This document shows, one piece after another, positions 43,825 through 52,829 of a stretch of DNA of 64,000 nt. The DNA is from Acetivibrio mesophilus (GTDB lineage: Bacteria > Bacillota > Clostridia > Acetivibrionales > Acetivibrionaceae), in NCBI RefSeq assembly GCF_004102745.1, contig NZ_RLII01000001.1:124001-188000 (forward strand), given 5' to 3'. The position numbers were made by a program, and so were the translations under genes. The stretch's first letter is position 1. Every line of letters begins with the position of its first letter. Below the pieces are notes generated by a model. That model ran no database searches. It was given only the letters and a program-made list of their open reading frames with translations, and had not been told where the DNA came from.

Positions 43825-44128
43825 ATAAAATTAGTATTATCAGTGACAAGTATTTTATAAGCAGAAAAGTACTAAAATGTTTTCAGTAATCCATCTACTA
43901 TCAGTCCACATCCAGTCAGATTTTACAGTAGAGGAGGGATTCATAGTGTTAACTATATCGAAAGCAGGGCCCCCAAGGAAGGCCTTTAGATTGATTAGAT
44001 GAAAGGATATATATTTTGATATTTTACAAGAATTTAACCTAAACCTGCATTTACCTTTAACTTCTTTACTGTAATATTTGTGTTGTTAAAGAAAAATATA
44101 TAGAGAAGGGAAAGGAGAGAAAAACGGA
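43825..44128 (+). promoter_or_regulatory. Leader of the pst operon with possible Pho boxes
   Basis: TTTAACC, TAAACC, TTTACC and TTTAAC repeat between 44033 and 44060 in front of TAATAT, resembling the TTAACA-type direct repeats bound by PhoP/PhoB of Firmicutes. The downstream operon encodes its own PhoB-PhoR. A short frame at 43946 (LTISKAGPPRKAF, behind GAGGAGGG) may be a leader peptide or chance. The match to known boxes is approximate. Confidence 0.45.
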
Positions 44129-44983
44129 ATGAAAAAGAATGTAATACTTGTGTTAGCCTTAATCATGCTGACAATCTTCTTCACAGGCTGTGCAGGCGGA
44201 GGCAGCAATGACATTGTAGTTGTTTCACGGGAAGATGGATCGGGCACCAGAGGAGCATTTATTGAACTTTTTGGAATTGAAGAAAAGGATGCAAATGGAA
44301 ACAAGATAGATCATACAACAGACGAGGCAACTGTTGTAAACAGTACTTCCATAGTAATGACCACGGTAGCTGGCAATAAGAACTCCATTGGGTATATCTC
44401 CCTGGGTTCCTTGAATGATACCGTAAAAGCAGTTAAGATTGATGGAACGGAGCCCACCGTTGAAAATATTAAAAACAATGCTTACAAGGTATTCAGACCT
44501 TTTAATATTGCAACCAAGGAAGACATCAGCGAACTGGCTCAGGATTTTATCAGCTTTATCCTCAGCAGTGACGGACAAAAGGTAGTTGAAGACAATGGCT
44601 ATATTGCTGCTTCAGAAGAAGGGCCTTACAGCGGCACCAAGCCTTCCGGCAAAATAGTGGTTGAGGGATCCTCGTCTGTTACTCCGGTCATGGAGAAGTT
44701 GAAAGAGGCTTATTTGAAGCTGAACACCAATGCAGAGATTGAGATACAGAGCAGTGATTCTACAACAGGCATGAATTCAGCGATGGAAGGAACCTGTGAT
44801 ATCGGCATGGCATCCAGAGAGTTGAAGGAGAGTGAATTGAAAAGCTTGAAACCAACAGTTATAGCTATGGATGGACTTGCTGTCATTGTAAATAAGGAAA
44901 ACCCGGTAAGTAATCTGACAAGTGACCAAATTAAAGGTATTTTCAAAGGGGAAATTACCTCCTGGAATGAGGTTGCTGAGTAA
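44129..44983 (+). CDS. pstS: PstS-like phosphate-binding lipoprotein with swapped halves
   Basis: The signal peptide has lipobox FTGC (Cys 21). In normal PstS the phosphate loop GSSSVTPVMEKL comes first and VVVSREDGSGTRGAF second. Here the order is reversed: residues about 28-165 hold SREDGSGTRGAFIELFG and NSIGYISLGSL, while residues about 175-284 hold KIVVEGSSSVTPVMEKLKEA, EIQSSDSTTGMN and DIGMASREL. The end is GEITSWNEVAE. All ligand-binding segments are present, so a circularly permuted but folded protein is likely. Length 284 matches a single PstS. Confidence 0.88.
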   Translation: MKKNVILVLALIMLTIFFTGCAGGGSNDIVVVSREDGSGTRGAFIELFGIEEKDANGNKIDHTTDEATVVNSTSIVMTTVAGNKNSIGYISLGSLNDTVKAVKIDGTEPTVENIKNNAYKVFRPFNIATKEDISELAQDFISFILSSDGQKVVEDNGYIAASEEGPYSGTKPSGKIVVEGSSSVTPVMEKLKEAYLKLNTNAEIEIQSSDSTTGMNSAMEGTCDIGMASRELKESELKSLKPTVIAMDGLAVIVNKENPVSNLTSDQIKGIFKGEITSWNEVAE

Positions 44984-45053
44984 GCCAAAATAAACCGGTG
45001 GAGCATTCTGCCAGATCAGGTGCGTATACGGGCTTTTAAGGGGTTAAGTATCT

Positions 45054-45908
45054 ATGACAAAATATAAAGAAAGCATAATGAAAGCAATATTTTTTGCAGC
45101 AGCATGCACATCCATTCTAGCTGTTGCACTTATTTGTTTATTTCTGTTTATAAACGGCATACCTGCTATGGCGAAAATCGGAATATTTGATTTTCTGCTG
45201 GGCACAACCTGGAAACCTAATAATACACCTCCTTCTTTTGGAATTTTACCCATGATATTGGGAAGTATCTATGTAACAGCCGGCGCTGCAGTGATTGGAG
45301 TACCCATAGGGATTTTGACAGCTGTATTCATGGCCAGGTACTGCCCCAAAAGGCTGTACCGCATCTTAAAACCTGCAATAAACCTGCTCGCAGGGATTCC
45401 TTCCATTGTATACGGGTTTTTCGGACTTGTAGTCATAGTTCCTTTTATCCGTGATACCTTTGGGGGCACCGGTAGCAGCATGTTGACGGCATCCATTCTC
45501 CTGGGCATCATGATTTTGCCTACGATTGCAGGTGTAAGCGAATCAGCAATCAGAGCGGTCCCTCAAAGCTATTATGAAGGCGGACTGGCACTTGGGGCGA
45601 GCCATGAAAGGAGCATATTTTTTGTAATGCTTCCGGCTGCAAAATCCGGCATCATGGCTGCTGTGGTCCTGGGTATAGGCAGAGCCATCGGAGAGACCAT
45701 GGCAGTCATCATGGTTGCAGGAAACCAGGCACGAATGCCTGCCGGATTGCTGAAAGGCGTCAGGACACTTACAGCCAACATAATCATTGAAATGGGCTAT
45801 GCTGCGGAGTTGCACAGGGAGGCTCTGATTGCGACAGCTGTTGTACTTTTTGTATTCATTCTTATTATAAATTTATTATTGTCACTGCTTAAAAGGAGGA
45901 CTGGCTGA
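45054..45908 (+). CDS. pstC: PstC, phosphate ABC transporter permease
   Basis: A 284-residue protein with six transmembrane helices, the PstC-typical loop NGIPAMAKIGIFDFLLGTTWKP after helix 1, AGIPSIVYGFFGLVVIVPFI, and the coupling helix PQSYYEGGLALGASHERSIFFVMLPAAKSGI. It forms the channel with PstA. The gene is 70 bases after pstS and overlaps pstA by one base. Confidence 0.95.
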   Translation: MTKYKESIMKAIFFAAACTSILAVALICLFLFINGIPAMAKIGIFDFLLGTTWKPNNTPPSFGILPMILGSIYVTAGAAVIGVPIGILTAVFMARYCPKRLYRILKPAINLLAGIPSIVYGFFGLVVIVPFIRDTFGGTGSSMLTASILLGIMILPTIAGVSESAIRAVPQSYYEGGLALGASHERSIFFVMLPAAKSGIMAAVVLGIGRAIGETMAVIMVAGNQARMPAGLLKGVRTLTANIIIEMGYAAELHREALIATAVVLFVFILIINLLLSLLKRRTG

Positions 45909-46783
45909 TGGAATGCATAAACAAGCGATCATTCGGGCAAAAGCTCAAGGCCTATAAACGCAGCCCCCTGTCGCTGGCCCTGTTCCTCCTGGTGTTAGTA
46001 TCAACAATTCTTACCATAGGTATTTTGCTTTTTTTGATTGGGTATATCATGATAAGAGGGATACCTAATATCAAGCCTGAGCTGTTTCAGTGGGAATATA
46101 ATACATTGAATGTTTCACTTATGCCGGCTTTGATAAATACTGTTATCATGACGTTCATCTCACTGCTGATTGCAGTGCCTATAGCAGTTTTTTCTGCCAT
46201 CTATCTGGTTGAGTATGCGAAAAGAGGCAACAGGCTGGTTGGCATAATCAGAATTACTGCCGAGACACTGTCAGGGATTCCGTCAATCGTTTACGGCTTG
46301 TTTGGATTGCTGTTTTTTGTAACTGCTCTTGGCTGGGGAATGTCTCTCCTGGCAGGTGCGTTCACACTATCAATCATGATTCTGCCGCTTGTCATGCGTA
46401 CCGCTGAGGAAGCATTAAAAGCTGTTCCCGATTCGTACCGGGAAGGCAGTTACGGGCTGGGAGCAGGCAAGCTCAGGACTGTGTTTAGAATTGTTTTGCC
46501 CTCTGCAATGCCTGGTATTTTGGCCGGTGTCATCCTGGGCATTGGAAGGATTGTCGGAGAGAGCGCGGCACTGATCTATACTGCCGGAACCGTAGCTGAA
46601 ATACCAAAGGGCAGGGACTTTCTGTTTGATTCTACCCGCACACTATCGGTTCACATGTACGCTCTTACCAGCGAAGGATTGTATGTAAAACAGTCTTATG
46701 CAACGGCTGTAATACTGTTATTTATTGTTGTATTGATTAACTGGTTCTCAGGATATATAGCAAAAAAGCTTTCAAAAGCCTAA
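45908..46783 (+). CDS. pstA: PstA, phosphate ABC transporter permease
   Basis: A 291-residue protein with six helices. GIPNIKPELFQWEYN (periplasmic loop), TLSGIPSIVYGLFGLLFFV and the coupling motif PDSYREGSYGLGAGKLRTVFRIVLPSAMPGI identify PstA. It is translated with pstC from overlapping codons (AAAAGGAGG at 45891-45899). Confidence 0.95.
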   Translation: MECINKRSFGQKLKAYKRSPLSLALFLLVLVSTILTIGILLFLIGYIMIRGIPNIKPELFQWEYNTLNVSLMPALINTVIMTFISLLIAVPIAVFSAIYLVEYAKRGNRLVGIIRITAETLSGIPSIVYGLFGLLFFVTALGWGMSLLAGAFTLSIMILPLVMRTAEEALKAVPDSYREGSYGLGAGKLRTVFRIVLPSAMPGILAGVILGIGRIVGESAALIYTAGTVAEIPKGRDFLFDSTRTLSVHMYALTSEGLYVKQSYATAVILLFIVVLINWFSGYIAKKLSKA

Positions 46784-46785
46784 GG

Positions 46786-46890
46786 AACCAGGTACTAGAT
46801 ATTAGGTGCCAGAGGATAGGTGTAGAGCAATAGGTGGTACTTGATGCCAGATACCAGATACCACGTGCTGGATACCAGGCTCTGGCTGCT
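46786..46890. repeat. CCAGATACC/TGGTA-rich repeat between pstA and pstB
   Basis: Within about 105 bases the units ACCAGGTACTAGATA, GGTGCCAGAGGATAGGTG, GGTGGTACTTGATGCCAG, ATACCAGATACCA and GTGCTGGATACCAGG recur in both orientations, allowing several stem-loops. It interrupts an otherwise tight operon without coding content. A shorter relative (GGTACTGGTGCTGGTATACAG) occurs at 50668-50688 behind phoR. Confidence 0.6.
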
Positions 46891-46918
46891 GGAAGAAATG
46901 GAGTAGAAAGGATAAGAT

Positions 46919-47668
46919 ATGGACAAAATTCGTATAGAGAATCTGGATTTGTATTATGGCGATTTTCAGGCATTGAAGAAGGTCAATCTGAATATCAAAA
47001 AAAACGAAATAACAGCCTTTATCGGGCCGTCAGGCTGCGGAAAATCTACCCTTCTGAAATGCCTGAACCGAATGAATGACCTTGTTGAAGGCTGCCGGAT
47101 AACAGGCGAAGTCTTGCTGGACGGTGAAAACATTTACGGTGATATGGATATAAACCTGCTTCGAAAACGGATTGGAATGGTTTTTCAAAAGCCTAATCCC
47201 TTTCCTATGAGTGTTTATGACAATGTGGCATTCGGGCCTCGTACCCACGGCATCCGATCAAAGATCAAGCTGGATGATGTGGTAGAGAGATCCCTGCGGC
47301 AAGCTGCAATATGGGATGAATTAAAGGATCGCCTGAAAAAGAGTGCTTTGGAGCTCTCCGGCGGCCAGCAGCAGAGGCTTTGCATTGCAAGAGCGTTGGC
47401 TGTACAGCCTGAAGTCCTGTTGATGGATGAACCGACATCAGCCCTTGATCCCATCTCAACATCCAAAATCGAAGACCTTGCTGTTGAACTGAAAGAAGAC
47501 TATACTATTATTATAGTTACCCATAATATGCAGCAAGCTGTACGTATTGCAGATTCAACCGCATTTTTCCTACATGGAGAAGTAATAGAATATGCAAGTG
47601 CAGAGGAGCTGTTCTCCATGCCAAAGGATAAACGAACTGAGGATTATATAACCGGGAGGTTTGGGTAA
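46919..47668 (+). CDS. pstB: PstB, phosphate ABC transporter ATPase
   Basis: A 249-residue ATPase: Walker [21 protein letters not shown] (the RMNDL extension is specific to PstB), Q-loop [16 protein letters not shown], signature [15 protein letters not shown], Walker [13 protein letters not shown] and [13 protein letters not shown]. It powers phosphate import. Its end overlaps phoU by one base. Confidence 0.97.
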   Translation: MDKIRIENLDLYYGDFQALKKVNLNIKKNEITAFIGPSGCGKSTLLKCLNRMNDLVEGCRITGEVLLDGENIYGDMDINLLRKRIGMVFQKPNPFPMSVYDNVAFGPRTHGIRSKIKLDDVVERSLRQAAIWDELKDRLKKSALELSGGQQQRLCIARALAVQPEVLLMDEPTSALDPISTSKIEDLAVELKEDYTIIIVTHNMQQAVRIADSTAFFLHGEVIEYASAEELFSMPKDKRTEDYITGRFG

Positions 47669-48315
47669 TGAGGAATAAATTCGATGAGCAGCTGGAGCTT
47701 TTAAAGAAACAGATGATACAGATGGGCGCCTTGTGTGAAGGAGCAATAGCAAATGCGACAAAAGCGCTGATAGACGGAGATATAGAACTTGCTGAAAAGG
47801 CAATTGCGGCAGATGGGAACATAGACCAAAAAGAAAAAGAGATTGAAAGCCTCTGCCTTAAACTGCTTCTCCAGCAGCAGCCTGTTGCCAGAGATTTGCG
47901 CCAGATTTCATCTGCCCTAAAGATGATTACAGATATGGAGCGAATTGGGGATCAGGCTGCAGATATATCGGAAATAACCATGCTTGCCAATATAAAGGCT
48001 GCAGATAACACAAATCACATTGTAGACATGGCAAAGGCTACGATTAAAATGGTTACGGACAGTATCGACGCTTATGTTCGACAGGATCTGGGGCTTGCCA
48101 AGGCTGTAATAGATTACGATGATGTAGTTGATAATCTGTTTAATGATGTGAAGGCTGATATGATCAGGCTGATTAATGAAGATACCAATAACGGTGAATT
48201 TGCTATTGACCTGATGATGATTGCCAAATATTTTGAACGGATAGGCGATCATGCTACAAATATTGCCGAATGGGTTGTATTTTCCATTACCGGCAAGCAT
48301 ATTAGCGAGGTTTAA
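47668..48315 (+). CDS. phoU: PhoU, phosphate-transport regulator
   Basis: A 215-residue all-helical protein with two PhoU repeats, each with an acidic metal-binding motif: ALKMITDMERIGDQAADI (about residue 92) and MMIAKYFERIGDHATNIAEWV (about residue 190). PhoU damps PhoR signalling and PstSCAB transport when phosphate is sufficient. It lies between pstB and phoB, the usual place. Confidence 0.96.
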   Translation: MRNKFDEQLELLKKQMIQMGALCEGAIANATKALIDGDIELAEKAIAADGNIDQKEKEIESLCLKLLLQQQPVARDLRQISSALKMITDMERIGDQAADISEITMLANIKAADNTNHIVDMAKATIKMVTDSIDAYVRQDLGLAKAVIDYDDVVDNLFNDVKADMIRLINEDTNNGEFAIDLMMIAKYFERIGDHATNIAEWVVFSITGKHISEV

Positions 48316-48317
48316 AA

Positions 48318-48992
48318 ATGATCTATTGTGTAGAGGACGACAGAAGCATACGGGAGCTTATCATATATGCACTGAAATCCAACGGATATGAGGCTATTGG
48401 GTTCAGCGAAGGAAGACCTTTTTTAAAAGCGTTGGAAAGCAGACTTCCTGCTTTAATATTGCTTGATATCATGCTTCCAGGCGAAGACGGTATTGAAATA
48501 TTGAAAAAACTAAAGGCATCACCGAAAACACGGCACATTCCGATAATAATGCTTACTGCAAAGAGCGCAGAATATGACAAGGTTCTTGGGCTGGACAACG
48601 GAGCAGATGATTATATAACCAAGCCTTTTGGAATTATGGAGTTCCTGTCCCGTGTCAAAGCTGTTCTCAGAAGATCAGGAAATGTAAGCAATTCATCCGA
48701 ATTATCCACCGGTCGGCTGACAATGTATATTGACAGGCATGTTGTTCTGGCTGACGGGAAGGAGGTTGCTCTCACATTCAAAGAATTTGAGCTTCTGAAA
48801 TATTTATTGGAAAATGCCGGTATTGTATTGACAAGGGATAAGCTCCTGGAAGAAGTATGGGGATATGAGTATGAAGGAGAGACCCGTACTGTGGATGTGC
48901 ATATCCGCACCCTGCGTCAAAAGCTCGGAGAGGCAGGAACAGTTATTGAAACGGTGAGGGGGGTCGGCTACAGGATCGGAGGAAATGCATGA
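48318..48992 (+). CDS. phoB: PhoB/PhoP-type response regulator
   Basis: 224 residues: a receiver domain with acidic pocket and phospho-Asp in LILLDIMLPGEDG, Lys in YITKPFGIMEFL, and an OmpR-type winged helix (about 128-222) with LTFKEFELLKYLLENAGIVLTRD and RTVDVHIRTLRQKLGE. It is likely to activate the pst operon under phosphate limitation. It overlaps phoR by 4 bases. Confidence 0.93.
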   Translation: MIYCVEDDRSIRELIIYALKSNGYEAIGFSEGRPFLKALESRLPALILLDIMLPGEDGIEILKKLKASPKTRHIPIIMLTAKSAEYDKVLGLDNGADDYITKPFGIMEFLSRVKAVLRRSGNVSNSSELSTGRLTMYIDRHVVLADGKEVALTFKEFELLKYLLENAGIVLTRDKLLEEVWGYEYEGETRTVDVHIRTLRQKLGEAGTVIETVRGVGYRIGGNA

Positions 48993-50659
48993 AAAAGCGT
49001 ATTTATAAAAGCATGCTGCTGCTAGCCCTTATAACCATTTTACTCACTTCCTTTCTTATAACCGGATTCATATACAGGGAATTTTATATCCAGATGCAGC
49101 AGGAAATCAGAAATGAAGCTCTTTTTATCTCAACCGGCTATAATTTAATCGGGCAAGAAGTTTTTTTCGGTCTTAAAGAACAGGAAAACTCCAGCAGAAT
49201 CACATGGGTAGCAATTGACGGCACAGTTTTATTTGATAATATGGTTGAAGCAAAAAACATGGAAAATCACCGTAACAGGCCGGAAATTGCCGATGCGTTG
49301 AACAACGGATTCGGTGAAGCGGTTCATCTTTCCAAAACTCTTGGTACCCAGACATTTTATCGGGCTGTCCGGCTCAATGACGGCACAGTACTGAGAGTAT
49401 CAGCCACAACAAACAGTGTTTTCAAATCTGTTTTAGGTTTTATTCCGTATGTCGCTTTAATTACATTGCTGGTTATCATGCTGACCATGATAATTGCCAA
49501 TCTGCTGACGAAAAAGATTATTTTCCCTTTGAACAACTTAAATTTGGAGAATCCGTTATCCAATGATGTCTATGACGAATTATCTCCATTGCTGTCCCGC
49601 ATGGCTAGACAGAACGAACAGATCGAAAGCCAGTTCAAAAGGCTGAAGGAGAAGCAGGAAGAGTTTAATGCGATTACGGAAAATATCAGCGAAGGAATCA
49701 TAGTTTTAAACAATAAAGGCTTGATATTATTCATCAACAAAAGTGCTGCAAGCATATTCAATGTCAGCACCCAGGATATAATTAACAAGCATATATTAAC
49801 ACTAGATCGAAGCATACCCCTCCAAAAAGCAATAGAGACAGCTATGGCCGGGCATTTATTTGAAAATACATTTACAATAAGTGAGGATTCTTTTCATTTA
49901 CTGGTCAGTCCTGTTAAGGATGATATGGTTGTCAAAGGAGTTATTCTGTTTATACTGGATATAACAGAGAAACAATCTGCTGAAAAAATGCGCCGTGAGT
50001 TTACTGCCAATGTGTCCCATGAACTCAAAACGCCCCTTACCTCCATTTCAGGTTATGCAGAGCTTATGAAAAGCGGCATGGTGCAGCCAGAGGACATTCC
50101 CGAGTTTGCTAACCGCATATACAACGAAGCAAGGCATCTCATAAACCTTATAGACGATGTGATACGGATCTCCAGGCTGGATGAGAAAAATATTCAACTT
50201 CCTTTTGAAGAGATTGACTTATTGGAATTGGCAACGGAAACAGTCAGCAGACTATCTTCCCTTGCGCAGCAGAAACAGATAAAGCTGTCAGTCAGCGGTG
50301 AGAATGCAATTGTATCGGGTGTCAGGCAAATCCTGGAGGAAATGATCTATAACCTGTGCGATAATGCAATCAAATACAATTATGAAAAAGGCACGGTTGA
50401 TGTAAGTGTCAGAGCTTTATCCGATAATGTCGTACTAACCGTTGCAGATAATGGTTTTGGCATTCCCAGGGAGCACCAAAGCCGGGTGTTTGAACGTTTT
50501 TATAGAATTGACAAGTCCCATTCAAGGGAAACCGGCGGAACCGGGCTGGGGCTTTCCATTGTAAAGCACAGTGCAGAATTCCATAATGCCAAGGTTCAAC
50601 TGTTAAGCAAGCCTGGAAAGGGTACAACGATAACAGTCACATTTAGACGCAATCAATAA
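48989..50659 (+). CDS. phoR: PhoR-type sensor histidine kinase
   Basis: 556 residues: transmembrane helices at about 8-28 and 152-172 enclosing an extracellular domain, a linker, a PAS domain (about 230-320), a HisKA helix with RREFTANVSHELKTPLTSISGYAEL (His about 343), and a HATPase with LCDNAIKYN, DNGFGIPREHQ and GTGLGLSIVKH. This layout is PhoR/PnpS-like. It probably reads the state of PstSCAB-PhoU and phosphorylates PhoB. Confidence 0.93.
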   Translation: MKKRIYKSMLLLALITILLTSFLITGFIYREFYIQMQQEIRNEALFISTGYNLIGQEVFFGLKEQENSSRITWVAIDGTVLFDNMVEAKNMENHRNRPEIADALNNGFGEAVHLSKTLGTQTFYRAVRLNDGTVLRVSATTNSVFKSVLGFIPYVALITLLVIMLTMIIANLLTKKIIFPLNNLNLENPLSNDVYDELSPLLSRMARQNEQIESQFKRLKEKQEEFNAITENISEGIIVLNNKGLILFINKSAASIFNVSTQDIINKHILTLDRSIPLQKAIETAMAGHLFENTFTISEDSFHLLVSPVKDDMVVKGVILFILDITEKQSAEKMRREFTANVSHELKTPLTSISGYAELMKSGMVQPEDIPEFANRIYNEARHLINLIDDVIRISRLDEKNIQLPFEEIDLLELATETVSRLSSLAQQKQIKLSVSGENAIVSGVRQILEEMIYNLCDNAIKYNYEKGTVDVSVRALSDNVVLTVADNGFGIPREHQSRVFERFYRIDKSHSRETGGTGLGLSIVKHSAEFHNAKVQLLSKPGKGTTITVTFRRNQ

Positions 50660-50688
50660 AACCGAATGGTACTGGTGCTGGTATACAG

Positions 50689-50880
50689 ATGCTCCTGAAG
50701 ATTAACTTAAAACATCTCAAATATACCCAAAAAGATGTAGCCTACGCAATTGTTGCTACTGTTCGCACTTATCAAAAATGGGAAAATGGAGAGACCACAC
50801 CTGATGGGCACTATCTACTGAGACTTCTTAACTGGCTCGATATTCGTGAAATTCAAGATGTTGTTCGGTATACAGAATAA
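50689..50880 (+). CDS. Short XRE-family HTH protein
   Basis: A 63-residue HTH with YTQKDVAYAIVATVRTYQKWENGETTPDGHYLLRLLNWLDI-type sequence, a form common on mobile elements. No ribosome site precedes the ATG and the frame is open upstream into the TGGTA-rich repeat, so the true start or integrity is uncertain. Possibly a relic of a mobile element behind phoR. Confidence 0.6.
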   Translation: MLLKINLKHLKYTQKDVAYAIVATVRTYQKWENGETTPDGHYLLRLLNWLDIREIQDVVRYTE

Positions 50881-51005
50881 ATTTTCAATGCCAAAACATC
50901 ATCAGGCTTATGATAGATAAATTTTCATGTGATTGAAAATAAGGCTACGGTAAAGATTGAATAGCATTGTAAAGAAGAATGGTTTTTGAGAAGGGGAATT
51001 TCAGA

Positions 51006-51725
51006 ATGGAAACGCCATCAAGATATTTACAAAAAATTGTTAATAAAATTATATACAATGAGGATGAGTTAAAAATATACTGGGGAGATGATCGCTATGT
51101 TCTGGGATTCAATTCTCCTACAATGACAAATCTGAATAAATTTTTTTCGATTAAGACGGTGTATGACACAATTGCCGATATAGACCGGAAAATTAAGTAT
51201 TCATTTAATAAAATATTAAATATGAATTTGCCGGAAACTTTAGAGGGATATAATTCTTTTAGTAAGCAAACTGATAATGAGTATTGGGCAATGTACTATG
51301 TTGAAAACATAATATTTCGAACCTCAACATTGTGGGATTTGTTGGCGCAGCTATATAACATTCATTTTGACCTTAAATATGATATTGATAAAGTTTACTA
51401 CCGCACTTTATTTAATAATTGTGCCCAAGGTAAAAATGCGATTCCACAAGCTAAGCGTATTGATGCATATTTTAGAGAAGAAGACAATATGGATACTACC
51501 CCATGGGGTGGAAACCATGCCTATGTTACTGAGTTTAGAAATAAAATGACACATCGTAATGCTCCTAGTATTTCTGCGATCAATCAATATGCTACAGAAC
51601 TGCGTCCACCTGCAATGTATGTGTTAATACGAGTTATCGAAGATTATGCTCAAGTTTCCCACTATATTAATGAATTGCTAAGCCAAATTGATTTTGAAAA
51701 ATTGCTATCGGAAATTAGGCCTTAA
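51006..51725 (+). CDS. HEPN domain protein (Cthe_2314-like)
   Basis: A 239-residue mostly helical protein with FRNKMTHRNAP at about residue 178, matching the Rx4H signature of HEPN ribonucleases. I recall the same architecture as the Cthe_2314-like HEPN family. HEPN proteins act in RNA-targeting defence or toxin systems, but no nucleotidyltransferase antitoxin lies beside it. AAGGGG at 50991-50996 favours ATG 51006; another ATG is at 50979. Confidence 0.7.
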   Translation: METPSRYLQKIVNKIIYNEDELKIYWGDDRYVLGFNSPTMTNLNKFFSIKTVYDTIADIDRKIKYSFNKILNMNLPETLEGYNSFSKQTDNEYWAMYYVENIIFRTSTLWDLLAQLYNIHFDLKYDIDKVYYRTLFNNCAQGKNAIPQAKRIDAYFREEDNMDTTPWGGNHAYVTEFRNKMTHRNAPSISAINQYATELRPPAMYVLIRVIEDYAQVSHYINELLSQIDFEKLLSEIRP

Positions 51726-51807
51726 ATAATATCTGCTGTGAAAATAATGTCTGCCCCATATGGAAATGTTAAAAATATTGTCAATAAAAAATCTTTTAAT
51801 TTTCTCT

Positions 51808-51832
51808 GTCCCTGTTAAAGGGACTTTATTGT
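51808..51832 (+). terminator. Weak terminator after the HEPN gene
   Basis: GTCCCT (51808-51813) and AGGGAC (51819-51824) pair around GTTAA and are followed by TTTATTG. It is a short stem, suitable for ending the HEPN transcript before agrB. Confidence 0.45.
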
Positions 51833-51954
51833 TCTGGGAAATATAACGATTCAAACAACAATTCATACGAGTTAAGACGTTATTTCAACAGGTTGCGCAA
51901 TTACCCTAGGAAATATATGGAATACGTGATACTATGGAGCCAGAGGTGACATAG

Positions 51955-52596
51955 ATGAATGAAATTTCAATTCATAAAATTGGACAAGCATTAGGAACAT
52001 ATGTGGCAAAAAAAGTTTCCAGAGCAGATCAGACAGAATTTCTGTCTTTTGGTGCAGAAATTTTGGTAGGCAGTATTATTAAATTGTGTGTTCTTTTTTC
52101 CTTTGCTTTCATCATGGATATTACCTTTGAAGTTGCGATATTACTTATCGTAACTGGCATCATCCGCACCTTATCAGGTGGAGCACATTGTTCAGCATAC
52201 TATAGGTGTTTAGTAACAAGTGTTTTCATATTTACGGTATTGGGATATTCCATCAAAGTAAATTACCCATTCATCCGGCAGTTGCATCCTGCTATTTTAC
52301 TTGGCATTCTCGTATTAACATTTAGTTTATATTGGCTCTATCCTCCACAGGCTCCTTCCAATAAACCTTTTAAAGACAATAAAATAGAATTAGCCTTCCG
52401 ATGGTACACATTACTAACAGTTGTGATTTTATCTATAACTGCTATTGCCTTGGGGTCTAATAGCTTGCCTGCCTGGGTTATATCAATTGCACTGCTTTGG
52501 CAAGCTTTTACATTAACACCTGTGGGACATAGATTTATTGGCTTATGCGATTTCCTGCTTACTTTAAATAAGAAGGGAGGCGAATTAGAATGTTAA
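51955..52596 (+). CDS. agrB: AgrB-type peptide-processing membrane protease
   Basis: A 213-residue protein with about five helices and the AgrB catalytic pair in RTLSGGAHCSAYYRC (His about 76 and Cys 7 residues later). AgrB cleaves the AgrD precursor and makes the cyclic (thio)lactone. GAGGTGACATAG precedes the ATG. Its end overlaps agrD by 7 bases. No agrC or agrA follows; the nearest candidates are at 39.3-41.5 kb. Confidence 0.95.
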   Translation: MNEISIHKIGQALGTYVAKKVSRADQTEFLSFGAEILVGSIIKLCVLFSFAFIMDITFEVAILLIVTGIIRTLSGGAHCSAYYRCLVTSVFIFTVLGYSIKVNYPFIRQLHPAILLGILVLTFSLYWLYPPQAPSNKPFKDNKIELAFRWYTLLTVVILSITAIALGSNSLPAWVISIALLWQAFTLTPVGHRFIGLCDFLLTLNKKGGELEC

Positions 52597-52724
52597 AATT
52601 TATTAGCAAATCTCTATTTCAAGGATTGGCAGCAGTGTTCGCTGTAGTGGCCATGACAAATATTGGAACAACGAGCATGTTTCTTATGTACCAGCCGGAG
52701 CCACCAAAGAACTTAAAAAAGTAG
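52590..52724 (+). CDS. agrD: AgrD-type cyclic lactone autoinducer precursor
   Basis: A 44-residue peptide: an amphipathic leader (1-22), a core TTSMFLM (27-33) and a charged tail YQPEPPKNLKK (34-44) matching the AgrD tail pattern. By analogy with staphylococcal AgrD the ring would be the five residues 29-33, closed by Ser29 rather than the usual Cys, giving an ester lactone. AAGGGAGG at 52573-52580 precedes it and it overlaps agrB. Confidence 0.88.
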   Translation: MLKFISKSLFQGLAAVFAVVAMTNIGTTSMFLMYQPEPPKNLKK

Positions 52725-52829
52725 AAAAAACTCAAAGGCAACCGGCCATGGTAGTAGTATATAAAATATAACGGTAGTAAATTGAAAAGAAATTGAAGCC
52801 TTTATGGAATAAATTAAATAATGAGCGTT
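52725..52829. other. Spacer between agrD and the second c-di-GMP riboswitch
   Basis: AT-rich, about 105 bases, without gene or clear terminator, so the agrBD transcript may run into the riboswitch. Confidence 0.35.
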
